Shown: positions 1-6,603 of the stretch, piece by piece
Layout: each line of letters starts with the position of its first letter
Position numbering within the stretch: the first letter of the stretch is position 1
From: an uncultured Bacteroidales bacterium
GTDB lineage: Bacteria; Bacteroidota; Bacteroidia; Bacteroidales; Paludibacteraceae
Length of the DNA stretch: 8,147 nucleotides
Assembly (NCBI GenBank): GCA_900556095.1
Contig: USNU01000059.1
Location: forward strand, 1-8,147
Direction: 5' to 3'
Translations under genes and position numbers: made by a program
Notes under the pieces: model-generated
What the model saw: only the letters and a program-made list of their open reading frames with translations
Database searches by the model: none
Told to the model about the DNA's origin: nothing

Positions 1-69
1 TTTGCTTACCCGCTGATTGTCAGCCAATGATGTTTGTCCGGCATCGCCGGTTTTGGTATAGATACTCAT
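1..69 (-). CDS. Cob(I)alamin adenosyltransferase, PduO type (5' fragment)
   Basis: Only the first 23 codons lie in the window; the gene continues past the left edge. The peptide begins MSIYTKTGDAGQTSL and goes on to QRVSK. The KTGD-G-T-SL pattern followed by RV-K is the N-terminal ATP-binding signature of PduO-family ATP:corrinoid adenosyltransferases. These transfer the 5'-deoxyadenosyl group of ATP to cob(I)alamin to make coenzyme B12, in the cytoplasm. The usual family length is about 180-190 residues, so roughly seven eighths is missing. The ATG (69-67) overlaps the stop of the upstream methyltransferase (68-66) as ATGA, so the two are almost certainly translated from one mRNA. Family identity comes from the motif alone, but that motif is distinctive. 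Confidence 0.85.
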   Translation of the reverse strand, partial: MSIYTKTGDAGQTSLADNQRVSK

Positions 70-878
70 AGACGTAAGGTGTAATTTTGATGAAGAAAAT
101 GCGGGTTGAAGAAGACAATGCCTGCGTTCCAGATATCCATAGTGGAAGTAACCAAAGAGTGGTGGCAAATCTGTTGCCATGCCTTACTCATTTGTGGCGA
201 ATGGTGGATATCGTCGATAATAAAAACACTCTTCGTATTCGCCTTGCGCGCCAGATATTCAAAGTATCGCAGTGTGGCTTCAGTGGTATGGTTGGCATCT
301 ATGTAGGCGATGTCGATTTCCTCTCGCGCGTAATTATATAGTGTGTCATCGATATTGCCTACTACGATATCAATATTATGCAGATTTAGTTTGTTCCAGT
401 TTTGGCGTGCAATATCCGCTACGGCCGGAGACCCCTCGAAAGTGGTTATGCGGTTGCGGGAGTCAGGAGCCGCCAGATAGGCAGTGGTGATACCGAGTGA
501 GGTGCCAAGTTCGACTATCTCCAATGGACGTTGTGCCTCATGTCCAAGATGGGCAATCCACTTAAAGAATAGTTGCCCGACCCTCGGCGACTCGAGACTT
601 GTGCGAGCGATGTCGGCTATAATGCGTCGATAGATGGTGCCTTTGCCGGTTGCTCCCGTGCCATAATCCGTTGTTTCTATTTCGGTTTCCGTATGCAGCA
701 TGACCTGTCGTCTTTTTTCTATAGGCGCAAAGCAGTAGTAGGCATTGGTGTCGTACATCAGCATGCGCACCAGATAAAAGAGATATGGCGAATGAATGCC
801 CTCGCCGCCTGTATTCCATGCGGTGAGATGATGGCGCAGGTATGCGCCGATGCGGTAGAGTGTATTTTGCGGTTGCAT
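66..878 (-). CDS. Class I SAM-dependent methyltransferase (O-methyltransferase-like)
   Basis: This encodes a 270-residue soluble protein with a Rossmann-fold methyltransferase core. Motif I is ELGTSLGITTAYLA (about 123-136), the acidic end of strand 2 is E148 in FEGSP, motif II-like YIDANHT lies at 192-198, and FIIDDIHHSP (219-228) follows. This order resembles the cation-dependent O-methyltransferase branch. The N-terminal third has a GIHSPY motif (27-32) that I recognise from a Bacteroidota-specific group of such proteins. The substrate is unknown. I chose the ATG at 878 because the longer frame starting at 950 would run through the predicted promoter, and 878 begins just before the conserved N-terminal region. 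It shares an ATGA overlap with the downstream cobalamin adenosyltransferase. That could hint at a corrinoid-related role, but this is only context. Family is confident, function is not. Confidence 0.85.
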   Translation of the reverse strand: MQPQNTLYRIGAYLRHHLTAWNTGGEGIHSPYLFYLVRMLMYDTNAYYCFAPIEKRRQVMLHTETEIETTDYGTGATGKGTIYRRIIADIARTSLESPRVGQLFFKWIAHLGHEAQRPLEIVELGTSLGITTAYLAAPDSRNRITTFEGSPAVADIARQNWNKLNLHNIDIVVGNIDDTLYNYAREEIDIAYIDANHTTEATLRYFEYLARKANTKSVFIIDDIHHSPQMSKAWQQICHHSLVTSTMDIWNAGIVFFNPHFLHQNYTLRL

Positions 879-886
879 TTTGCCCG

Positions 887-918
887 CAAAGATACACGTT
901 TTTGACGAGATATGCAAG
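887..918 (-). promoter_or_regulatory. Predicted Bacteroidota-type promoter for the methyltransferase operon
   Basis: Read on the minus strand, TATCTTTG (894-887) matches the -7 element TAnnTTTG. CTTG (918-915), a 3-of-4 match to the -33 TTTG, lies 20 bp upstream. The predicted start of transcription is near 883, only about five bases before the ATG at 878, so the mRNA would be nearly leaderless. No Shine-Dalgarno sequence fits in that space. Confidence 0.55.
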
Positions 919-936
919 TTGTATAATGATTTTCGT

Positions 937-968
937 TTTGCATAAATCAAAATTTATTTGTAATTTTG
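937..968 (+). promoter_or_regulatory. Predicted Bacteroidota-type promoter for the TPM gene
   Basis: TTTG at 937-940 and TAATTTTG at 961-968 match the -33 and -7 elements of the Bacteroidota housekeeping promoter, with a 20-bp spacer. Transcription should start near 972, about 23 bases before the ATG at 995. The spacer contains an inverted repeat, ATAAAT-CAAA-ATTTAT (942-957), where a regulator could bind. This promoter is divergent from that of the methyltransferase operon, with the two -33 elements about 18 bp apart. Confidence 0.65.
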
Positions 969-994
969 TCGGCAAAACCATACACAATATAATA

Positions 995-1927
995 ATGTGC
1001 AATATACAATTAATTATCAGGCGGTATATAACAGGGCTGGTGTTGATTTTTCTGCCTTTGTTGGCGTGGGGTAAAATCTATAGTCCGAAAGATGTGCCGG
1101 ATCCGAAAAAGGATGGGCAATGGGAGTATGTGAGTAATCCGGATGAAATTCTCAATGGGGAGGATGTGGCATACTTGAACAAGTGCGCCCGTATGTTGGA
1201 GGAGAAGACCAATGCCGAGATGTCAGTGGTGGCAATACAGAGTATCGGGGAGCAAGATATGTTTGACTTTACGTACCGATTGTTTCAACTATGGGGTGTC
1301 GGCAAAGAGGGAAAGAATACGGGTGTATTGGTATGCTTTGTGTTGGACTCGCATGACATCCGGATTATGACAGGGCAGGGTATAGAGGGCGTGCTGCCTG
1401 ATGCCGTGTGCAAACGGATTATCAATGAGGATATGATCCCCTCGTTCCGCGAGGAGAAATACGGTGAGGGGTTGTGTCTGGGGGCACTGCGGATATACGA
1501 GAAATGCACATCGGGCGATGCTCCCGAGGAGTTGCTCAATATGAAGTCAGTAACCCGCCGCAAGGTTCCGCAGGAGGAGCACTCGTGGTTTGGGTCGGAG
1601 ATGCTATTTGTGTTCCTTGTGATTATAGTATTGATTGGTCTGTCGTGTATTGCCTTTTATCGTTCCCGTAAATGTCCGAAATGTGGCAAGCATACGTTGA
1701 CCACCCGTCGAGAGACGCTTGTGGCGGCTACGTATGCGGCATCGGGCGTAGGGTTGACTACCAAGAGTTGCAAGCATTGCGGTTATAAGCATGAGGCAAA
1801 ATTTACTATTCCGAAACTGGTAAAAACGACTACCTATACTGGTGGCGGGCATAGTGGCGGCGGCTTTAGCGGTGGCAGTTGGGGCGGCGGCAGTACCATG
1901 GGCGGAGGCGCCGGTGGCAAGTGGTGA
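995..1927 (+). CDS. TPM-domain membrane protein with zinc ribbon and Gly-rich tail
   Basis: This is a 310-residue protein. A signal peptide with hydrophobic core (about residues 11-26, ending in LLAWG) is followed by a TPM domain (about 41-170; named after TLP18.3, Psb32 and MOLO-1) with the typical IRIMTGQGIEGVLPD segment and the downstream FREEKYGEGL. A transmembrane helix lies at 203-222, then CPKC (227-230) and CKHC (259-262), which form a four-cysteine zinc ribbon on the inner side, and a Gly/Ser-rich tail (283-309). The TPM domain is predicted to face the periplasm. Family members have been linked to acid phosphatase activity or to membrane-complex assembly; the exact role here is unknown. 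The ATG at 995 gives an intact signal peptide and sits just after a good promoter, whereas earlier in-frame starts (842, 926) lie upstream of the predicted transcription start. TPM genes often neighbour lemA, as here, but at an unusual distance. Confidence 0.88.
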   Translation: MCNIQLIIRRYITGLVLIFLPLLAWGKIYSPKDVPDPKKDGQWEYVSNPDEILNGEDVAYLNKCARMLEEKTNAEMSVVAIQSIGEQDMFDFTYRLFQLWGVGKEGKNTGVLVCFVLDSHDIRIMTGQGIEGVLPDAVCKRIINEDMIPSFREEKYGEGLCLGALRIYEKCTSGDAPEELLNMKSVTRRKVPQEEHSWFGSEMLFVFLVIIVLIGLSCIAFYRSRKCPKCGKHTLTTRRETLVAATYAASGVGLTTKSCKHCGYKHEAKFTIPKLVKTTTYTGGGHSGGGFSGGSWGGGSTMGGGAGGKW

Positions 1928-1965
1928 TTTTTTTTATTAGTGGCTGTTAAATTTTTGCTCATTTT

Positions 1966-2035
1966 GTTATAGGATGGTTATGGGATAGTTATAGGATAGA
2001 GGGGCTATCCACCCGTCATCCACCTGATATCCACC
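1966..2035 (+). repeat. Phased 11-bp repeat array, second half DnaA-box-like
   Basis: Three units begin with GTTATAGGAT, GTTATGGGAT and GTTATAGGAT at 1966, 1977 and 1988, exactly 11 bp apart. Three more, CTATCCACC, TCATCCACC and ATATCCACC, begin at 2005, 2016 and 2027, again exactly 11 bp apart. Each of the latter matches the DnaA box TTATCCACA at 7 of 9 positions, in the same orientation as the perfect box at 2072. The two halves meet in an inverted repeat, GGATAG-AGGGG-CTATCC (1994-2010). An 11-bp period puts every unit on about the same face of the helix, which suggests cooperative protein binding. DnaA is the leading candidate; another repeat-binding regulator is possible. Confidence 0.75.
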
Positions 2036-2071
2036 TGACTTTTCAACGCACAATTCATAATTAAAATCGGG

Positions 2072-2080
2072 TTATCCACA
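2072..2080 (+). promoter_or_regulatory. Perfect DnaA box
   Basis: TTATCCACA is identical to the high-affinity consensus box of bacterial replication origins. A single 9-mer can occur by chance, but this one lies 36 bp after three tandem near-matches in the same orientation and inside an otherwise non-coding region, which makes binding by DnaA plausible. It could mark an origin, a DnaA-titration site or DnaA control of lemA. Confidence 0.55.
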
Positions 2081-2210
2081 GGGTAAGGTCATGGAAAGAA
2101 CAGGGGAAATTACCTTTCGGAAATGATACAAAAATGCGGGGTAGGAGTGGCAAAATGAAGAAAAATAGAAAAAATGCGCAAGCGTATCAACGCGTACGAA
2201 AAATTTGTTG

Positions 2211-2218
2211 TACCTTTG
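2211..2218 (+). promoter_or_regulatory. Predicted -7 element of the lemA-hflX promoter
   Basis: TACCTTTG matches TAnnTTTG. The expected -33 position (about 2187-2190) reads TCAA and is not a TTTG, so the promoter may need an activator; GCGTA repeats at 2182 and 2192 flank that position. Transcription should start near 2222, leaving a leader of about 55 bases before the lemA ATG. No Shine-Dalgarno sequence is visible before that ATG. Confidence 0.55.
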
Positions 2219-2222
2219 TAGC

Positions 2223-2240
2223 GTAAATTTGCAAATTTAC
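2223..2240. repeat. Perfect 18-bp palindrome at the predicted lemA transcription start
   Basis: GTAAATTTGCAAATTTAC is identical to its own reverse complement and begins about where lemA transcription is expected to start. That position is typical of a repressor operator for a dimeric regulator. As RNA it would need to fold without a loop, so a role as DNA is more likely. No regulator gene is in the window. Confidence 0.7.
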
Positions 2241-2276
2241 TAATGATTGATATTAACCTATAAATTTCAAAAGTGT

Positions 2277-2864
2277 ATGAAAAAGTTTATTCCTTGGATT
2301 GTAGTATTAGCCGTAGTGGCACTGATTGGTGTTTGGTTTGTGGGCGACTACAATGAGATGGTAACCAAAGAAGAATCCGTGGAGACCGTTTGGGGCGATG
2401 TACAAACCTATTACCAACGGCGTGCCGATCTGATTCCTAATTTAGTAAACACCGTAAAAGGGTATGCTGGACATGAGAACGCCACATTGCAGGCAGTGAT
2501 AGAGGCACGTGCAAAAGCCACACAGATAACCATAGACCCGACCAATGCCACCCCGGAACAATTGGCGGCGTATCAGTCGGCACAAGGTGAACTGAGTCAG
2601 GCACTCGGACGACTGATGGCTATCTCGGAGGCGTATCCTGACCTAAAGGCAAATGAGAACTTCCGTGACCTGCAGGCACAATTGGAGGGTACGGAGAACC
2701 GTATTGCTACGGCACGCCAGAATTACAACGAGGCAGTAAAAGATTTTAATACCTATATCCGCCGTTTCCCGAGAAACATTGTGGCAGCACTCTTCGGTTT
2801 CGAGAAGAAGAACTACTTTGAGGCGGACGCATTGGCTGCTAAAGCACCCGAGGTGAATTTCTAA
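2277..2864 (+). CDS. lemA: LemA family membrane protein
   Basis: This is a 195-residue protein with one N-terminal transmembrane segment (about 6-23) and a long helical LemA domain. Recognisable family blocks are YNEMV (25-29), VWGDVQTYYQRRADLIPNLV (38-57), VKGYAGHE (60-67), the YPDLKANENF block (120-129), LEGTENRI (136-143) and YNEAVKDFN (150-158). Length matches the family norm of about 185-200 residues. The molecular function of LemA is not established; it is a membrane-anchored helical protein often encoded next to TPM-domain proteins or HtpX-type proteases. I placed the start at 2277 (MKKFIPW) because an earlier in-frame ATG at 2247 adds only a polar stretch before the membrane segment. 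The stop is 3 bp from the hflX ATG, so the two genes are probably translationally coupled. Confidence 0.93.
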   Translation: MKKFIPWIVVLAVVALIGVWFVGDYNEMVTKEESVETVWGDVQTYYQRRADLIPNLVNTVKGYAGHENATLQAVIEARAKATQITIDPTNATPEQLAAYQSAQGELSQALGRLMAISEAYPDLKANENFRDLQAQLEGTENRIATARQNYNEAVKDFNTYIRRFPRNIVAALFGFEKKNYFEADALAAKAPEVNF

Positions 2865-2867
2865 CTG

Positions 2868-4277
2868 ATGATTGAGATAAAAGAAGAAACGGTATATGCA
2901 GTGCTGGTGGGGCTGATTACCCCGGAGCAATCGGAAGAACGCACCAAAGAGTATTTGGATGAGTTGGCTTTCTTGGCGGATACGAACCATATCGTACCCG
3001 TCAAGCGTTTTGTACAGCGTTTGGAACAGCCGAATACGAGTACCTATGTAGGTGAGGGTAAGTTGCAGGAAATACGGGAATATATACAAAACTCAAAGAT
3101 CTCCCCTAACCCCTCCTTCAAAGGTGGAGAATTCAGAGCAACTGTACCCTCCTCCTCTGAAGGGGGAACCGGAGGAGGGCTTGAGGGTGGTGAGGTGAAC
3201 ATCGTTATCTTCGATGATGAACTATCTCCCCGCCAATTGCGTAATATAGAGCGAGAACTAAATACATTGTCTAACGGCAAGCAGGGACATGTGCGGGTGA
3301 TGGATAGGACTATCCTTATCTTGGAGATTTTCCTGCAGCGGGCGCAGACCAGTTATGCCAAGACTCAGGTAGAGATGGCACATCTGCAATATATGTTTCC
3401 CCGGCTAACCCGAATGTGGTCGCACCTTGACCGTCAGCGCGGCGGCGGTTCAACGAGCCGTGGTATGGGTGAGACGCAAATCGAAGCGGACAAGCGGATT
3501 ATCGGTCAGCGTATCGCTCTATTGCGCGAGGATCTGAAAAAGATAGACAAGCAGATGGCAACCCAGCGTCAGAACCGCGGCAAGATGGTTCGCGTGGCGT
3601 TGGTGGGCTATACCAATGTGGGTAAATCGACATTGATGAACCTGCTCAGTAAGTCGGATGTGTTTGCCGAGAATAAACTTTTTGCCACACTTGACACCAC
3701 CGTGCGAAAGGTAACAATCGACAACTTGCCGTTCCTGTTGAGCGACACGGTGGGATTTATCCGCAAACTGCCGCACCACTTAGTAGAATCGTTCAAATCA
3801 ACTTTGGACGAGGTGCGCGAGGCGGACTTGCTGATACACGTGGTGGATATCTCGCACCCGAACTTCGAGGAACAATATGAGGTGGTTGAAAAGACGATTA
3901 ACGATCTGCTGACTCGTGAAGAGGTAGCACAAGAAAGCAAACCATGGTCGGGTAAGACCAAAGAGAAACACGTGGAGAAATATGTGGCGGATATACCCCG
4001 CATAGTGGTTTTCAATAAGATAGATGCATTTACCTACACGCCCAAAGAGGAGGACGATCTGACACCGATACGTCGGGAAAATATCTCACTCGAGGAGTTG
4101 CAACGGACGTGGATGGCGAAGTTGCAAGACGATTGTATCTTTATCTCGGCGAAGAATAAAGATAATATAGAGGCGTTGAAGCAGTTGATGTACGAGCGCA
4201 TCAAGGCGATACATGTGAAGCGATACCCGTACAATGACTTTATTTTTCAGCGGTATGAGGTGGATGATAACGTGTAA
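2868..4277 (+). CDS. hflX: GTPase HflX, with in-frame repeat-derived insertion
   Basis: HflX is a ribosome-associated GTPase of the OBG-HflX group that splits or rescues stalled 70S ribosomes under stress. This 469-residue protein has the N-terminal nucleotide-binding HflX domain (about 1-190), the glycine-rich linker with GETQIE (201-206), a coiled helix (about 207-238) and the G domain: G1 GYTNVGKST (247-255), the switch I region around T277-T278, G3 DTVGF (293-297), G4 NKID (383-386) and G5-like FISAK (425-429). Three points differ from typical Bacteroidales HflX, from memory of the family. Residues 78-109 are encoded by a palindromic DNA repeat. About 25 extra, lysine- and glutamate-rich residues lie before the G4 strand (about 346-375). 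The usual RGPGE reads RGMGE (198-202). All GTPase motifs are intact, so the protein is probably active. It is coupled to lemA upstream; pyrG follows after 74 bp with no clear terminator between. Confidence 0.96.
   Translation: MIEIKEETVYAVLVGLITPEQSEERTKEYLDELAFLADTNHIVPVKRFVQRLEQPNTSTYVGEGKLQEIREYIQNSKISPNPSFKGGEFRATVPSSSEGGTGGGLEGGEVNIVIFDDELSPRQLRNIERELNTLSNGKQGHVRVMDRTILILEIFLQRAQTSYAKTQVEMAHLQYMFPRLTRMWSHLDRQRGGGSTSRGMGETQIEADKRIIGQRIALLREDLKKIDKQMATQRQNRGKMVRVALVGYTNVGKSTLMNLLSKSDVFAENKLFATLDTTVRKVTIDNLPFLLSDTVGFIRKLPHHLVESFKSTLDEVREADLLIHVVDISHPNFEEQYEVVEKTINDLLTREEVAQESKPWSGKTKEKHVEKYVADIPRIVVFNKIDAFTYTPKEEDDLTPIRRENISLEELQRTWMAKLQDDCIFISAKNKDNIEALKQLMYERIKAIHVKRYPYNDFIFQRYEVDDNV
3099..3194. 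repeat. Palindromic repeat element inserted in frame within hflX
   Basis: This 96-bp stretch is built of C-rich and G-rich arms unlike the flanking coding DNA. It begins TCTCCCCTAACCCCTCCTTC, and an internal perfect 9-bp inverted repeat CCCTCCTCC/GGAGGAGGG lies at 3147-3155 and 3171-3179. The outer arms (3103-3116 and about 3171-3186) are imperfect inverted copies of each other. Its conceptual products, NPSFKGGEF on the coding strand and SPPLKEGLGE on the other, are phrases I recognise from a short palindromic repeat scattered through many Bacteroidota genomes. Because 96 is divisible by 3 and this frame has no stop, hflX stays open. Exact ends are estimated to within about 6 bp. Confidence 0.75.
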
Positions 4278-4309
4278 GTAATCATCAAAGAGCGTTCCGA
4301 TTAGTGTGA

Positions 4310-5977
<1,668 letters not shown>

Positions 5978-5996
5978 ATGTATAAATTGGTGGATT

Positions 5997-6536
5997 ATGC
6001 GAAGTGTAGAACTGAATAACCGTGTTTTTGACGAGTATATCACGCCCGATGAGATACAAGAGGCTGTGAAAACTGTGGCGGAACGTATCAATGTCGACTA
6101 TGCAGGGCGTGAGCCGCTGTTTGTTTGCGTATTGAACGGGGCCTACATCTATGCTGCCGACCTGTTTCGTTCCATTAATCTCCATTCGGAGATTACCTTT
6201 GTGCGTCTGAAATCGTATGAGGGTACATCCACAACGGGCAATGTGCGAATGATTGTTCCACTGCAAGAGGATGTAAAAGACCGCGATGTGATTGTGGTGG
6301 AAGATATTGTCGATACGGGTATTACGATGCACGGTTTTAAGCAGTTGCTGCGCGAGCAAGGCGCACGTTCTGTAGCGGTCACATCGTTCCTATTCAAGCC
6401 CGAGGCGTTGCAACACCCCGACTCCGAACCGGAGTATGTGGCATTCCGTATTCCGAGAAAATTTATTCTAGGCTATGGTTTGGATTACGATGGATATGGT
6501 CGCAATCTCGATGCGGTATATGCGCTATGCGATTGA
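5997..6536 (+). CDS. hpt: Hypoxanthine phosphoribosyltransferase
   Basis: Hpt salvages hypoxanthine (often also guanine) with phosphoribosyl pyrophosphate to give IMP (GMP) in the cytoplasm. This 179-residue protein has the usual length and landmarks: the pyrophosphate loop CVLNGAYIYAADL (44-56), the flexible-loop segment LKSYEGTSTTG (71-81), the phosphoribosyl-binding VVEDIVDTGITM (100-111) with acidic pair E102/D103 and catalytic Asp106, the base-contacting FKP (133-135), and YGLDYDGYGRNL (160-171). The ATG at 5997 lies 19 bases after the pyrG stop and is preceded by GGTGGA, a weak ribosome-binding candidate. The close spacing suggests cotranscription with pyrG, giving a purine-salvage gene beside a pyrimidine-synthesis gene. 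Whether it prefers hypoxanthine or guanine cannot be told from sequence. Confidence 0.95.
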   Translation: MRSVELNNRVFDEYITPDEIQEAVKTVAERINVDYAGREPLFVCVLNGAYIYAADLFRSINLHSEITFVRLKSYEGTSTTGNVRMIVPLQEDVKDRDVIVVEDIVDTGITMHGFKQLLREQGARSVAVTSFLFKPEALQHPDSEPEYVAFRIPRKFILGYGLDYDGYGRNLDAVYALCD

Positions 6537-6541
6537 TTTTA

Positions 6542-6573
6542 TTTGGCAATATCAAAAATAAGTTGTATTTTTG
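6542..6573 (+). promoter_or_regulatory. Predicted Bacteroidota-type promoter for the phospho-sugar mutase
   Basis: TTTG at 6542-6545 and TATTTTTG at 6566-6573 match the -33 and -7 elements with a 20-bp spacer, the same geometry as the TPM promoter. Transcription should start near 6577, leaving a leader of about 27 bases that ends in the purine-rich AAAAAAGAAG before the ATG at 6604. The promoter lies just past the hpt stop at 6536, so the mutase gene can be expressed apart from hpt. No terminator hairpin is visible between them. Confidence 0.7.
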
Positions 6574-6603
6574 CACATAATAGAAACCTAAAAAAGAAGT
6601 AAT

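Larger units (their letters stand above)
1928..2276. other. 349-bp non-coding region between the TPM gene and lemA
   Basis: No convincing coding sequence was found on either strand. In order it holds an AT-rich stretch (1928-1970, with T8 at 1928-1935), six phased 11-bp repeat units (1966-2035), a perfect DnaA box (2072-2080), a purine-rich stretch on the plus strand (about 2091-2180) containing AAAAATGCG twice, three GCGTA pentamers (2182, 2192, 2221), a TACCTTTG promoter element (2211-2218) and an 18-bp palindrome (2223-2240). It is far longer than the other gaps among the rightward genes (3, 74, 19 and 67 bp), so it probably has a function beyond driving lemA. Confidence 0.7.

Noticed and set aside
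842..994. N-terminal extension of the TPM protein back to 842 or 926
   Set aside because: It would place coding sequence upstream of the predicted transcription start and bury the signal peptide inside the protein.
1900..1936. Possible intrinsic terminator after the TPM gene (GGCGCC followed by T8)
   Set aside because: The T tract is good, but no stable stem precedes it: GGCGCC is only a 6-bp palindrome with no loop, and the flanking GGAG/GGTG bases do not pair. Termination may occur here, but the sequence does not show it.
1928..2276. Firm call of this region as the chromosomal origin
   Set aside because: There is one perfect DnaA box and three near matches, with no dnaA, gidA or dnaN-like neighbour and no visible change of GC skew sign across the region. 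It is kept as a finding rather than annotated as oriC.
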